NCBI GenBank assembly: GCA_016710325.1
Contig: JADJXK010000002.1
Location: 3,472,001 to 3,536,000 of the forward strand
Length of the DNA: 64,000 nt
Origin: Candidatus Leptofilum proximum
GTDB taxonomy: Bacteria > Chloroflexota > Anaerolineae > Promineifilales > Promineifilaceae
Direction of reading: 5' to 3'
Numbering within the stretch: position 1 is the first letter of the stretch; each line of letters starts with the position of its first letter. Below, in pieces: positions 8,236 through 17,190 of the stretch. The translations under genes were made by a program, and so were the position numbers. The notes under the pieces were generated by a model, which was not told the DNA's origin, did not search any database, and saw nothing but the letters and a program-made list of their open reading frames with translations.

Positions 8236-9108
8236 TTACACGGTGATCAAAACCAGGGCGACGAGCGCCACGGCGACGCCCAGCCACTGGCGTGGCCCCA
8301 GCGTTTCTTTGAGGACAAGCCGGGCCAGCAGCACGGTGGAGGCAGGATAGAGCGAGGCCAAAACGGCCGCAATGTCCAGCCGCCCCGACTGCGTGGCCAG
8401 GGCAAAAAAGTAGTTGCCGCCGCTGTCCAAAATACCGGAGAGGGCGATGATGGGCAGCAGGCTGTGCGGCAGCGGCGCCGGTTGAAAGCTGCCCCACAGG
8501 CGGCGGCTCAGGATAAACAAAAGTAGCAGCAGCACGGAGGCCATCCGCGCCGCCGTCAGCGGCCAAAAAATGACGCCCACGCTAATTTGGTCGATGAAGA
8601 TGAAGAAGAAGGCAAACCCCAACCCGGCCAGCAGCGCCAGCCCCAGTTCGTCGCGCCGGATGCCGTCGGTGTTGCCCCCACCAGAGAGCAGCCAGACGGC
8701 CGTCAGCGCCAGCGCAAACCCGGCCAGCACCCAAAGCGACGGCACACCCTCGGCAGTGATGCCCACAACCACGGGAATGGCAGCGGTGAGAACGGCCGTC
8801 ATTGGCGCCACCACCCCCATGCGCCCCTGTGCCAGACCGGTATACAGGGCCAGCACGCCAATCACCCCGGCCAATCCCGCCAGCGCGCCAAACAGCAAAT
8901 CGCGGGCGGGCGGCAGCGCCCCTTCCAGCAGCAGCGCCAGGGTCAGCAGGCAAACCAGCCCCACCAGCTGCGACAGCGTCACAACGACGTAGACGTTGCC
9001 CTTTTTGGTGGCCAGGCCACCGCTAAAATCACCCGCGCCCCAAACGGCCGCCGAGGCCAGTCCGTAGGCCACAGCCAAAAGTTCTGGATTGTTCAGAAAC
9101 AGATTCAA
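8236..9108 (-). CDS. EamA/DMT-family transporter
   Basis: Polytopic exporter or permease of the drug/metabolite superfamily with about ten transmembrane segments in two EamA repeats, roughly residues 1-140 and 150-290. Recognisable stretches are AVAYGLASAAVWGAGDFSGG at the start, VMTAVLTAAIPVVVG at the end of repeat one and LASLYPASTVLLARLVLKE late in repeat two. I place the start at a TTG (9108) with AGGA eight bases upstream, giving 290 aa. A longer reading from a TTG at 9207 would translate a dispersed hairpin. The substrate is unknown. Confidence 0.88.
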   Translation of the reverse strand: MNLFLNNPELLAVAYGLASAAVWGAGDFSGGLATKKGNVYVVVTLSQLVGLVCLLTLALLLEGALPPARDLLFGALAGLAGVIGVLALYTGLAQGRMGVVAPMTAVLTAAIPVVVGITAEGVPSLWVLAGFALALTAVWLLSGGGNTDGIRRDELGLALLAGLGFAFFFIFIDQISVGVIFWPLTAARMASVLLLLLFILSRRLWGSFQPAPLPHSLLPIIALSGILDSGGNYFFALATQSGRLDIAAVLASLYPASTVLLARLVLKETLGPRQWLGVAVALVALVLITV

Positions 9109-9225
9109 TGAAAAGATCCTCCAAATATTTTCCCGGAAGCTGTTCGCACCTGTTTTCAGGCTTACAAGAGTTTCCGGGAAAATCAAGTTTAGTACTTTGT
9201 AAACCAAATTTCTATGATTTCGAAA

Positions 9226-9350
9226 ATGTCATGCTGAGGTCCTCTGCTGACAGGAGTCAGCCAGCATCCCTGGTACGCCACAAAAGTGGATCGGATGGTT
9301 CTGGGAACGCTGGTTTTGAGGGATTCTTCGCTTCGCTCAGAATGACAGGC
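9226..9350. repeat. TCATGCTGA...TCAGAATGACA dispersed repeat (family H)
   Basis: The block begins TGTCATGCTGAGGTCC and ends GGATTCTTCGCTTCGCTCAGAATGACA-like, so the outer ends are complementary. A second copy with a different centre is at 20861-20995. It lies between EamA and the phosphatase gene, upstream of the former and downstream of the latter. Confidence 0.75.
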
Positions 9351-9378
9351 AAGGTGCATGAATTAATTTACACACTGT

Positions 9379-10869
9379 TTAGCTGTCCCGCGCCAAAAGC
9401 ATCAAGGTGATGTCGTCAAATTGGGGGGCATCGCCGACGAAGTCGAGAACGGCCATTACCACCTTGCTCTCGATGATGTCCACCGGGCGGCCCAGGTTGG
9501 CCGTGGCCACCGCCTGCAGCCGCGCCTCCCCAAAAAAGTGAGCACCCTCATCTTCCGCCTCGGTGACGCCATCGGTGTACATTACCAGCAGGTCGCCGGG
9601 CTGCATATTGATCGTCGTTTGCTCCCACGGCGTCTCTTCCAAAATGCCGATGGGCAGCGCAGTGCGGGCCAGCGGCCGCATCCCTCCGCCGTTGCCCGAG
9701 TAGAGGAAGGGCGGATTGTGCCCGGCGTTGCAGTAGGTCAGCCGCCCCGATTCCGGCTCCAAAATGGCGTAAAAGACGGTGACAAACAGATCGCTGCTGG
9801 TGTCGGCCAGCACACGCTGGTTGGCGGCGCGCAGCACCTGGGCGGGCGCGGTATCAAAGTCCGTGGCAAAGGTGCGGATGAGCGTGCGGCTGAGGGCCAT
9901 GTACAGCGCCGACCCCATGCCCTTGTCGGCCACATCGGCAATGACCAGGCCGATACGGCCGTTCGGCAGTTCAATAAAGTCGTAAAAGTCGCCCGACATT
10001 TCCCGGGCTGGCTCCAGCGTCACGGCAATTTGCCAGCCGGAGAGGTGGGGTACAGTTGGCGGCAAAAAGGTGGTCTGCACCTGGCGCGCCGTGGCAATCT
10101 CCTGCGTCACCTTCTGGTATTCCAGCAGCATGGTGTTAACTTCGGCCTGGTACGCCTGCTCGTAAATCGCTTCTTCGTACACTTTGGCTTGCTCGGCCAG
10201 GGCGGCTTCCACCTGCTGGGTACGCTGCAATTCGGCGGCGATCAGTTCGGCCAGCGACTGGCCCGCTGTTTCCCAGGCCCAGATGTCGGCCGCGCCGGGC
10301 CGCATGAGGTAAATGCCGCCGATGTTCTCGCCAGTCTGGCTGCGCATGGGCAGCAGCAGCGCCTGCGGACCAAAGCCCAGCGCCACGGCTTCGGGCAGAG
10401 CGGGGAGGGTAACGGCCGTTGCCCTCCCTTCCAGCAGCGCCACCCACTGCTCATTGGGCAGAGGAATCCACCCCTCGCCCTGGGCAAACAGCACCGTGTC
10501 CGGCAGCAGGCGGACCTCCACCCAACCGCCAGGGAAAAGCGGCGGCACATGCTGGCTCAGCTGCGACGGCAGGTCGCCGTTTTCCAGCGGTTCGCGCAGC
10601 AGGGCCAGGGCCAGTTGGGCCAATCGGTGCCGCTCGACGGCGTGGTGTTGGGCGCGCCGTTCGTTGGCACTCAGCCGGTGGACCAGCGGCAGGGCGACCA
10701 GCAGCCCGGCCAGCGGCAGCAGCCACCACCAGAGCTGGCTGCGGATCACCAGCCAAACCAGGGCCACGGCCACCGGCAGCAGCAGCACCCCCAGGAGCCA
10801 CGTGTACCTAGCAGCACCAGCCGCTAGCCACCATTTTTTTGTCCGTTGGATTAACCGATTGTTGACCAC
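9379..10869 (-). CDS. SpoIIE/RsbU-type protein serine phosphatase, membrane-anchored
   Basis: The 496-aa protein probably dephosphorylates an anti-sigma-factor antagonist. Two membrane helices lie near residues 22-60. A GAF-like region spans about 75-225, and a coiled linker covers 235-290. The C-terminal PP2C-like SpoIIE domain has the metal-binding Asp motifs EMSGDFYDF, LVIADVADKGMGSAL, CNAGHNPPFL, LLVMYTDGVTEA and FDDITLMLLAR. No partner STAS or anti-sigma gene is adjacent. The gene stands alone between family H repeats and the orphan gene at 11003. Start is within a few codons of residue 1 because the first helix is close. Confidence 0.93.
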   Translation of the reverse strand: MVNNRLIQRTKKWWLAAGAARYTWLLGVLLLPVAVALVWLVIRSQLWWWLLPLAGLLVALPLVHRLSANERRAQHHAVERHRLAQLALALLREPLENGDLPSQLSQHVPPLFPGGWVEVRLLPDTVLFAQGEGWIPLPNEQWVALLEGRATAVTLPALPEAVALGFGPQALLLPMRSQTGENIGGIYLMRPGAADIWAWETAGQSLAELIAAELQRTQQVEAALAEQAKVYEEAIYEQAYQAEVNTMLLEYQKVTQEIATARQVQTTFLPPTVPHLSGWQIAVTLEPAREMSGDFYDFIELPNGRIGLVIADVADKGMGSALYMALSRTLIRTFATDFDTAPAQVLRAANQRVLADTSSDLFVTVFYAILEPESGRLTYCNAGHNPPFLYSGNGGGMRPLARTALPIGILEETPWEQTTINMQPGDLLVMYTDGVTEAEDEGAHFFGEARLQAVATANLGRPVDIIESKVVMAVLDFVGDAPQFDDITLMLLARDS

Positions 10870-11002
10870 AATAGAATGATAAATGAGTTTCGGGGAGGGG
10901 CAACGGCCGTTTGTGCAAAGGTTTATGTTAGAATACGGTTGTTAAATTAGTTGCCAGCTCAATAAAAGTTTTTCTGGGTAAGAATATCTGGTAATTTAAA
11001 AC

Positions 11003-11650
11003 ATGAGAAATAGTGGACTTCTAGAAATAGTTGCCGAGGATTTACGATATTTGCAAGAAGAATGGGGTCAGACTATAAGTAACCACGCCCTCAGGCGAGG
11101 TAGCACCGTTCTTCGTAGCCTACTCGTGCAGAAACAGTTGCATCAAGCGTGGAATTTGGCTGGTTTTGATGGCAGACTTCAGATAACTACTTCTTCGCTA
11201 AAAGAAACTTTGAGCATAATTCCCAAAGAAAAAATTATATTTGCGGCATCGGGAGGGGCACTTTACAAAGATGTAGCAGTTCGCGGCGCGCTTGTGATCG
11301 ACAAATCAAATTTGTCAGAAGCTGAACTTAATGCGATCAATTTAGCAGGTTTTCCAGAGGAAATTTTAAGTCTACATGAATTTGTAGAAGCTACGTGTGT
11401 TGTAGCCGAGGGGCAACCGATCTCGCGGCGAACACTGATCAATTATGTGGCAAATGCTCTTGGTGGCGCACACTACGACACAAAAAGGGATAGAAAAAAG
11501 ACAGGTAAAGACTTTTCTGTTCTTGACCGTGCAGCCCAAAACTTCGAATTTGAAGACAAAAACCTTGTTTATTTTGAATTGTTGGCAATTGGGCAAGCTA
11601 TAGCAAATTCAAGAGATGTTGAGATGTTGCGCCAAAAAGTCGGAAAGTAA
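11003..11650 (+). CDS. Hypothetical protein, compositionally atypical
   Basis: A 215-aa soluble protein I do not recognise. It begins MRNSGLLEIVAEDLRYLQEEWG and has a conserved-looking middle (TLINYVANALGGAHYDTKRDRKK) that is rich in His, Asp and Lys. There is no signal peptide or membrane segment. Its base use is visibly AT-richer than its neighbours, and it carries no ACGGCCGT although flanking genes do. It sits alone with a possible extended -10 (TGTTAGAAT, 10926-10934) upstream. I infer recent transfer. A defence-related or mobile-cargo role is possible but unsupported. Confidence 0.7.
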   Translation: MRNSGLLEIVAEDLRYLQEEWGQTISNHALRRGSTVLRSLLVQKQLHQAWNLAGFDGRLQITTSSLKETLSIIPKEKIIFAASGGALYKDVAVRGALVIDKSNLSEAELNAINLAGFPEEILSLHEFVEATCVVAEGQPISRRTLINYVANALGGAHYDTKRDRKKTGKDFSVLDRAAQNFEFEDKNLVYFELLAIGQAIANSRDVEMLRQKVGK

Positions 11651-11790
11651 AATAAAAAGCCCCCCTTGCTAGGGCGCAGTTTTCGGCAAGCTCTAGACTT
11701 GCCCGGCTGATTTTTGGATTTAACGGAAGCCAAGGTAAAACGGCCGTTTCCCTTAAAAGTTCATGGTTTTCGAAGTCGTGACACACCCAT

Positions 11791-11842
11791 AGGGGCGCAC
11801 CCCCGTGTGCGCCCAAAGGGGCAGACACGGAGGTCTGCCCCT
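11791..11842. repeat. Paired GGGGCGCACC / GGGGCAGAC hairpins
   Basis: Two consecutive hairpins, GGGCGCACcccCGTGTGCGCCC-like and GGGGCAGACacggagGTCTGCCCC, lie in the 310-bp gap between the orphan gene and etfA. The rest of that gap holds the etf terminator (11872-11921), a family C stretch and no gene that I can see. Confidence 0.7.
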
Positions 11843-11871
11843 ACCTCACAAACGCACAATCATCCGCCCTC

Positions 11872-11921
11872 AAATAAAAAAGCTGGCAGATTCCGCGACT
11901 TTCACCGCCAACCCGCCAGCT
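11872..11921 (-). terminator. Probable terminator of the etfBA operon
   Basis: Read on the minus strand, AGCTGGCGGG pairs with CTGCCAGCT and is followed by TTTTTTATTTG. It lies 43-92 bases past the etfA stop codon and fits a factor-independent terminator, though the loop is long. Confidence 0.6.
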
Positions 11922-11927
11922 CCACTG

Positions 11928-11966
11928 TTTACCGTTTACCGATAACCGATAACCGCTTACCGATTA
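11928..11966. repeat. TTACCG hexamer repeat (family C)
   Basis: Tandem TTTACCG/ATAACCG/TTACCG units run into the etfA stop codon (11964-11966). They match the right arm of the 8144-8233 repeat. Confidence 0.65.
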
Positions 11967-12935
11967 CAGCCGCTTCTTAAACTCCGCCGTCAGCGCGGGC
12001 AGCACCTTGAACAGGTCGCCCACAATGCCGTACTGCGCCAGCTTGAAGATGGGTGCGTCGGCATCTTTGTTGATGGCCACAATGATCTTGGCGGTGCGCA
12101 TACCGGCCTGGTGCTGGATCGCCCCGCTGATGCCCGCGGCGATGTACAGATCCGGGCTGACAACCTTGCCCGTCTGCCCTACCTGGTGTTCGTAAGGGAT
12201 CCAGCCCGCGTCAACGGCCGCACGCGATGCTCCCAGCGCCGCGCCCAGCGTATCGGCCAACTCCTTGACCGGGGCAAACCCTTCCGGGCCGCCCACGCCG
12301 CGCCCGCCAGAGACGATGATGCTGGCGTCGGTCAGGCTGACGGTACCTTCCTTGCCCTCAAAGCCGACAATTTTGGTGGGGATGTCGTCTTCGCTGACGG
12401 CCGCTTCCACCCAAGTCGCCGACCCACTCTTGCCTGTGGACTCGGCCTGGGGGAAGGCGCGGCTGCGCAGGGTGATTACCTGCGTGCTGCTGGTGGCAAA
12501 GGCATCGCTTAGCAGCTTGCCCGCGTAAACAGGACGCGTCACCTTTACTTTGTCGCCGTCTACGGCCACGTCCACGCCGTCGGCCACCAGGCCCACTTCC
12601 AGGTCGGCGGCGACCCAGGCGGCCAGGTCGCGGCCCCGGCTGGAGGCGCTGGCCAGGATGACGCTGGGATTGTGCTCCTGCGCCAGTTTGGTCACCAGCG
12701 GACCCACGGCTTCCACGCGGAACGGGGCCAGCGTCGCATCATCGGCGCCCAGCACGGCATCGACGCCTAAATCAAACGCCGCGTCGGCCACGCCGGAGAC
12801 GTTTTGGCCAAAGACCAGCCCGGTGAGCGGCTGGCCCAGGCCATCGGCCACGGTGCGGGCGGCGGTAATTGCTTCGCGCGAACCGGTGACAATTTTGCCC
12901 TCTTTGTTTTCCAGGAATACCCATACGCCGCTCAT
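11964..12935 (-). CDS. etfA: Electron transfer flavoprotein, alpha subunit
   Basis: Large subunit (323 aa) of the soluble FAD carrier that takes electrons from acyl-CoA and other dehydrogenases and passes them to the quinone pool. The C-terminal FAD domain is clear: [12 protein letters not shown], then [38 protein letters not shown] and [24 protein letters not shown]. The N-terminal half (about residues 1-190) is the ETF alpha/beta fold. It overlaps the upstream etfB by four bases (ATGA), so the subunits are coupled. No dehydrogenase or ETF:quinone oxidoreductase gene is nearby in the window. Confidence 0.96.
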   Translation of the reverse strand: MSGVWVFLENKEGKIVTGSREAITAARTVADGLGQPLTGLVFGQNVSGVADAAFDLGVDAVLGADDATLAPFRVEAVGPLVTKLAQEHNPSVILASASSRGRDLAAWVAADLEVGLVADGVDVAVDGDKVKVTRPVYAGKLLSDAFATSSTQVITLRSRAFPQAESTGKSGSATWVEAAVSEDDIPTKIVGFEGKEGTVSLTDASIIVSGGRGVGGPEGFAPVKELADTLGAALGASRAAVDAGWIPYEHQVGQTGKVVSPDLYIAAGISGAIQHQAGMRTAKIIVAINKDADAPIFKLAQYGIVGDLFKVLPALTAEFKKRL

Positions 12936-13726
12936 ATCACTTTCTCCTCAAACAGTTTGTCGGCCAGGATTTTGGCTTGTGCTTCAACAGAATCGCCCTC
13001 GATCATCTGCACGCTGCCGCCGCGGGGCGGAATGGAGTAGACCTTGGACCAATCGACATTGCTGCTGCCCGCGCCATCGGCCAGGCCCAAATCGGCGGCA
13101 GACCAGGTGGGGATTTCGGCCCGGTTGGCCTTGCGGATGCCCATCAGGGAGGGGTAGCGCGGCTCGTTGATCTCTTTGACGGTGCTGATGACCACCGGCA
13201 GGCTGGCAGTGACGGTTTCTTTGCCGTCATCCAGCAGCCGCTCCACGGTGATCTGGCCACCGCCGATCTCTTTGATGGCGGAGACAAAGGTGAGCGGGGT
13301 CCAGCCCAGCTTGCGGGCCACCTGTACGGGCGTCTGGCCGGTGTCGCCGTCGATGGCCTGCTTGCCGAAGATGGCCACCTGCACATCGCCCACTTTGCTG
13401 ATGGCTGCGGCGAGTGCGCGGGCCGTGCCCAGGCTGTCCAGCCCTTGCAGCGCCGGATCCGACACCAGCACAGCTTCTGTGCAGCCCATGGCCAGACTGG
13501 TTTTGAGGGCTTCCAGGCTTTCTTCGCTGCCCACGGTGAGGGCAATGACGTCGGTGGCGCCGTGGTTTTCTTTGAGGCGCACCCCTTCTTCCACGGTGTA
13601 TTCGTCCCACGGGTTCAAGACGTTGGGCTTGCCGCCCGGATCATCCCAGCTTACTTTGCCGCTGTTGTCGACGACAAGTACGGCCGTTGTGCTGGGCGTT
13701 TGTTTGATGCTTACAACAACTTTCAT
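12932..13726 (-). CDS. etfB: Electron transfer flavoprotein, beta subunit
   Basis: Small ETF subunit of 264 aa. It begins MKVVVSIKQTP and contains the AMP-binding/structural stretch NPWDEYTVEEGVRLKENHGATDVIALTVG, then FGKQAIDGDTGQTPVQVARKLG and LPVVISTVKEINEPRYPSLMGIRKANR, all hallmarks of the beta chain. GGAGG lies six bases before the ATG at 13726. It is first in the etfBA operon and overlaps etfA by four bases. The usual dehydrogenase-recognition loop comes after the PRYP motif and looks intact. Confidence 0.96.
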   Translation of the reverse strand: MKVVVSIKQTPSTTAVLVVDNSGKVSWDDPGGKPNVLNPWDEYTVEEGVRLKENHGATDVIALTVGSEESLEALKTSLAMGCTEAVLVSDPALQGLDSLGTARALAAAISKVGDVQVAIFGKQAIDGDTGQTPVQVARKLGWTPLTFVSAIKEIGGGQITVERLLDDGKETVTASLPVVISTVKEINEPRYPSLMGIRKANRAEIPTWSAADLGLADGAGSSNVDWSKVYSIPPRGGSVQMIEGDSVEAQAKILADKLFEEKVI

Positions 13727-13775
13727 GCAAAACCTCCAATTGGTGATTACTCACAAATAATTTCACAGTGCAAAA

Positions 13776-13834
13776 GGAGACTGGAGATTAGAGATTTGCC
13801 ATCTCCAATCTCTAATCTCTAATCTCCAATCTCC
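13776..13834. repeat. GGAGATTAGAGATT inverted repeat (family B, second copy)
   Basis: Same heptamer wording as 6010-6068, with arms GGAGATTAGAGATT and AATCTCTAATCTCC. It overlaps the 3' end of the next gene and supplies that gene's last codons (M-E-I-G-D-stop). Confidence 0.8.
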
Positions 13835-14340
13835 ATCAGGCGCGGCGCGTTGAGTTCAGTGAACCGGTCGGCGAACAGATCGTTTTCAAAGGCAAAGGTG
13901 GTGGCGCGCCAGGAGAAATCTTCAATGGCTACAGACTGCCGGATGGCCTGTTTTTCTGGCAAGGCCGCGTTGGCTATTGGTTGGCGGAAGGCCCACAGCA
14001 CCCCGGCGGCCAATCCGCCGCCAGCCAGCAGGGCGAGCAGCAGCCGCAGCCCAAACGAGAGGGCAGGCGGCGTGAGCAGCAGGGCGATGGCCAGGCCCAG
14101 CAAAAAGAGCACGCCGCTGATGAGCCAGCTCAGCTTTTGCAGGCGCTCTTCTTCGGCGGAGCGGCGGTTGAGTTCACCGGCGCAGCGGCTGCACAGAGGG
14201 ACATTGATCAGGCGGGTGATACGGCCGTAGCGCTGCCGCAAAGTCATCGTTTCCGGTGCGGGCTGGCTGCAATGGACACAAATGCCGGGAAAAGCTATCG
14301 TTTGTTGGGGGCGAACCTTGATTTTGATTCGTCTGGCCAT
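13819..14340 (-). CDS. Membrane protein with N-terminal CxxC zinc-ribbon-like motifs
   Basis: The 173-aa protein is unrecognised beyond its parts. A basic head (MARRIKIKVRPQQ) leads to two CxxC pairs about 28 residues apart (CVHCSQPAPE ... CSRCAGELN), which suggests a small zinc ribbon. Two hydrophobic helices follow, at about 75-92 and 98-115. A soluble tail of 50 residues ends MEIGD, and those last codons come from repeat family B rather than from the protein family. It is a single gene upstream of etfB on the same strand, separated by the repeat. Confidence 0.75.
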   Translation of the reverse strand: MARRIKIKVRPQQTIAFPGICVHCSQPAPETMTLRQRYGRITRLINVPLCSRCAGELNRRSAEEERLQKLSWLISGVLFLLGLAIALLLTPPALSFGLRLLLALLAGGGLAAGVLWAFRQPIANAALPEKQAIRQSVAIEDFSWRATTFAFENDLFADRFTELNAPRLMEIGD

Positions 14341-14502
14341 GGGAAATATTTTGTCCGCAGAAATTCAGGTCTCACCAATGCAATCTGAAGCGTGAAGACG
14401 TGCGTATGGTTACCATGAACACGGCTGCCGCCCAGGCAGCAGCCGCTAAGATAGCTTGCAGATTATAACGGCAGCAGGCTGGTTTATAAAGTGAGAATTT
14501 CC

Positions 14503-14536
14503 AGGTGCGACGCACTTTTGCAAGTGCGTTGTACCT
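14503..14536. repeat. AGGTGCGACGCACTT hairpin
   Basis: Arms AGGTGCGACGCACTT and AAGTGCGTTGTACCT surround a short TTGC loop. The 265-bp gap between the zinc-ribbon gene and the CDP-alcohol transferase holds this element and no gene. Confidence 0.75.
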
Positions 14537-14605
14537 AAAGTCTAGCTTTGTTCAGTTCATGCCGCACTGCGTTAGAGAATAGCACAAAGTTGAGGGGAAA
14601 AGCAA

Positions 14606-15790
14606 TTGGAAAAATTACAAAGACGCTGGGGGGCGCTGGCGCTGGGGGAGGGGACGGCCGTCTTCCTCTTCTACTTCTGGCTGCGGGCGGTGTGGCAAAT
14701 TGAGTATGCCAATCGCTGGTTGGGGCTGGCCCTGCCGACCCTGGTTTACTGCCTGTGGATAGTACGGCGGCATCTGGCGGAAAACCGACGAGTGGGCGAA
14801 ACGGCCGTGCTGCCTACCTTTGGCTGGGGCAACCGGCTGACCCTGCTGCGTGGGCTGGCCATCAGCATGGTGGCCGGTTTTCTCTTCTCCCCCTGGCCCG
14901 GTGGCTGGCTGGCCTGGCTGCCCATGCTGCTCTACACCATGGCCGACGTGGCCGACTACCTGGACGGTTACCTGGCGCGCATCACCAACCATGCTACCAA
15001 ACTGGGCGAGCGGCTGGACATGGAGTATGACGGCCTGGGCATGCTCATCGTGAGCCTGCTGGCGGTGTGGTATGGACAGCTGCCGTGGTGGTATCTGCTG
15101 CTGGGGCTGGCGCGTTACCTGTTTATTTTGGGCCTGTGGTGGCGGGCGCGGCGCGGCCTGCCCAACCTGGACCTGCCGCCCAGCGTGCATCGCCGGGTGT
15201 TTGCGGGCTTCCAGATGGGCTTTATGAGCGCCGTACTCTGGCCGATCATGCCGCCCGAATTTGCCACCATTGCCGGCACCACCTTTGCCATCCCCACCGC
15301 TCTCAGCTTTTTGCGTGACTGGTTCCTGGTGACTGGCCGACTGGACCCGAAAGACGCCCGCTACCGGCGGGTGCAGCAGTGGCTCTACCTGACCACCACC
15401 CGCTGGCTGCCCCCGCTGCTGCGTCTGGTGCTGGCCAGCTGCGTCTCGGCCATTTTTCTGGCGCTGCCGCAGGCGTGGCCCCCGCCTGCCTGGGTGGATT
15501 TGTTCAACGGCTGGGGGCTGCCCTTGCCCACTTCTCTGGCTATCGTGGCCGTGATTTTGCTGCTGCTGGGTGGCGTATTGGTTTTGCTGGGCACGATGGG
15601 GCGGCTGGCGGCGTTCTGGCTGGTTTTTCCCCTGGGCTTCGACATGGTGACGCGGGGGCTGGATTGGGCCAATGGGATGGGTTTGGCAACGGCCGTTTGC
15701 CTTATGCTGCTCGGTACCGGACCTCTCTCGCGCTGGAAGCCGGAGGAGCAGTTTTTGCTGCGGCGGGTGGGGGAAGGGGTGAAGGGGTGA
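14606..15790 (+). CDS. CDP-alcohol phosphatidyltransferase family membrane protein
   Basis: Integral membrane enzyme of 394 aa that should transfer a phosphoryl-alcohol group from a CDP-activated donor. The family signature D-G-x2-A-R-x8-G-x3-D-x3-D is exact (DGYLARITNHATKLGERLDMEYD, near residues 118-140), inside the second or third of about nine membrane helices. The protein is about twice the usual length. The C-terminal half adds more helices without another recognisable motif, perhaps for a large or unusual acceptor. The start is TTG 14606 with GAGGGG before it. The final GEGVKG comes from repeat family E. It lies at the head of the possible pterin/lipid cluster. Confidence 0.9.
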   Translation: MEKLQRRWGALALGEGTAVFLFYFWLRAVWQIEYANRWLGLALPTLVYCLWIVRRHLAENRRVGETAVLPTFGWGNRLTLLRGLAISMVAGFLFSPWPGGWLAWLPMLLYTMADVADYLDGYLARITNHATKLGERLDMEYDGLGMLIVSLLAVWYGQLPWWYLLLGLARYLFILGLWWRARRGLPNLDLPPSVHRRVFAGFQMGFMSAVLWPIMPPEFATIAGTTFAIPTALSFLRDWFLVTGRLDPKDARYRRVQQWLYLTTTRWLPPLLRLVLASCVSAIFLALPQAWPPPAWVDLFNGWGLPLPTSLAIVAVILLLLGGVLVLLGTMGRLAAFWLVFPLGFDMVTRGLDWANGMGLATAVCLMLLGTGPLSRWKPEEQFLLRRVGEGVKG

Positions 15791-15853
15791 CAGGGTGACG
15801 GGGTGAGGGGGTGAACGGGTGAACGGGTGAAAGGGTGAAAGGGTGAAGGGGTG
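15776..15853. repeat. GGGTGAC/GGGTGAA tandem heptamers (family E)
   Basis: About ten tandem seven- to eight-base units of the form GGGTGA(A/C)(G/A) span the end of the transferase gene and the gap before the next gene. Complementary or like runs occur at 24204-24275 and 30665-30712. Units are too short and lack spacers for a CRISPR array. Confidence 0.8.
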
Positions 15854-15876
15854 CGATTTGTTTTTGTGGGTGGTAG

Positions 15877-16857
15877 GTGAATGTGAGAAGACAAAAGTGG
15901 ATTTGGCGTGTGGGAATATGGGTGGTGGCGGGGCTGCTGCTGTGGCTGGTGGTGCGATCGGTGCCGCTGGCGGCGGTGGGGCGGACGCTGGCCGGGCTGC
16001 AGGGCTGGCAGCTGGCGGTGCTGGTGCTGTTGAACGGGCTGGTGCTGGTTTTGCTAAACGGCCGTTGGTGGCTGCTGCTCCGGGGTCTGGGCTATGAACT
16101 CTCCTTTGCGGCCCTGTTGGGTCATCGCCTGGCGGCGTTTGGCGTGAGCTACTTTACGCCGGGGCCGCACTTTGGTGGGGAGCCAGTGCAGGTGCTGCTG
16201 GTGGAACGGCAGCACGGCGTGCCGCGGTCCGGGGCGATTGCGGCCGTTTCGCTGGATAAAACGGTGGAACTGCTGCTCAACTTTGGCTTCCTGGCCTTTG
16301 GCGTGGCGATGGTGCTGCAGGCTGGTTTGTTGGGCGAAACGGTGGGATTGGTTACGGCCGTCTGGGTTTTGCTGCTCCTCTTGCCGCCAACGCTCTATTT
16401 GTGGCTCATCTGGCGCGGGCGGCAGCCCATCACCTGGCTGCTGCAAGCGGTGAAATTTGGGCGGTGGGTGACGGCCGTTGCCCACAGCGAAAGCCAAATG
16501 AACACCCTCTGCCAGCAAAATCCCAGTGCACTGCTCGGTGCGGTGGCCATTTCGGCGCTTGGCTGGGCGCTGATGATTGCCGAGTTTTACCTGATGGTCT
16601 CGTTTTTAGGCATCTCGTTGACGCTGGTGCAGCTGATTACCCTGCTGACGGCGGCACGCGTGGCGTACCTGCTGCCGCTGCCAGGCGGCCTGGGCACGCT
16701 GGAAGCCAGCCAGGTATGGGCGTTGGGTTTGATGGGGTTTAATCCGGCCGCTGGCCTGAGCCTGAGTTTGCTTATCCGCCTGCGCGACGTGTCGCTGGGG
16801 CTGCTGGGGCTGTGGTGGATGGGGCAGCGGTTGAACGTGGTGTGGATACGGCCGTAA
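15877..16857 (+). CDS. Lysylphosphatidylglycerol synthase TM region / UPF0104 family protein
   Basis: Membrane protein of 326 aa with about eight helices and the family's landmarks: HRLAAFGVSYFTPGPHFGGEPVQ near residues 80-100, SLDKTVELL, and YLLPLPGGLGTLEASQ near residue 265. Homologues act as lipid flippases or as the membrane part of MprF. There is no C-terminal aminoacyl-transferase domain here, so a transport role is more likely. The start is GTG 15877 or the GTG two codons on. It probably works with the neighbouring CDP-alcohol transferase on the same lipid or lipid-linked product. Confidence 0.88.
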   Translation: MNVRRQKWIWRVGIWVVAGLLLWLVVRSVPLAAVGRTLAGLQGWQLAVLVLLNGLVLVLLNGRWWLLLRGLGYELSFAALLGHRLAAFGVSYFTPGPHFGGEPVQVLLVERQHGVPRSGAIAAVSLDKTVELLLNFGFLAFGVAMVLQAGLLGETVGLVTAVWVLLLLLPPTLYLWLIWRGRQPITWLLQAVKFGRWVTAVAHSESQMNTLCQQNPSALLGAVAISALGWALMIAEFYLMVSFLGISLTLVQLITLLTAARVAYLLPLPGGLGTLEASQVWALGLMGFNPAAGLSLSLLIRLRDVSLGLLGLWWMGQRLNVVWIRP

Positions 16858-17190
16858 CGACCACCTCTTCAGGGTTAAAAAAGTTGGGTCTTCAGGATTT
16901 CGTAGGGTCGGGGGTGAAACGTGAAGCGTGAAACGTGATGCCTATCTGGTCAGTCACGTTTCACGTTTCACGCATCACAGGCTGTAAACCCTCTGAATTC
17001 CCAAAAAGCCAAAAAATTATAAAATCCAAACAACGCCATCGTGCGTATGTTTAGGAAACCCGGGACAAACTCGCACCTTCCAGGAAGAGAAGTGCAGGCA
17101 GCAGATCACAATTGATGCGCCACAGTGGCAAGATTCGGCCGTTTTAGTCCCGATCTTTATTTACCCGTTTAACGTGAGGAGGTTTTTCGC
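16858..17190. repeat. Intergenic stretch with family A palindrome (GTGAAACGTGAA / TTCACGTTTCAC)
   Basis: The 333-bp gap contains no gene that I can see. Its main content is the palindrome at 16914-16978: GTGAAACGTGAAGCGTGAAAC on the left and CACGTTTCACGTTTCACG on the right. Outer complementary words (TTCAGGATTTCG and similar) flank it. Near the end is GAGGAGG, the ribosome-binding site of the next gene. Confidence 0.75.

Noticed and set aside
15776..15853. CRISPR-like array
   Set aside because: Units are seven to eight bases with no spacers, so this is a tandem heptamer repeat.
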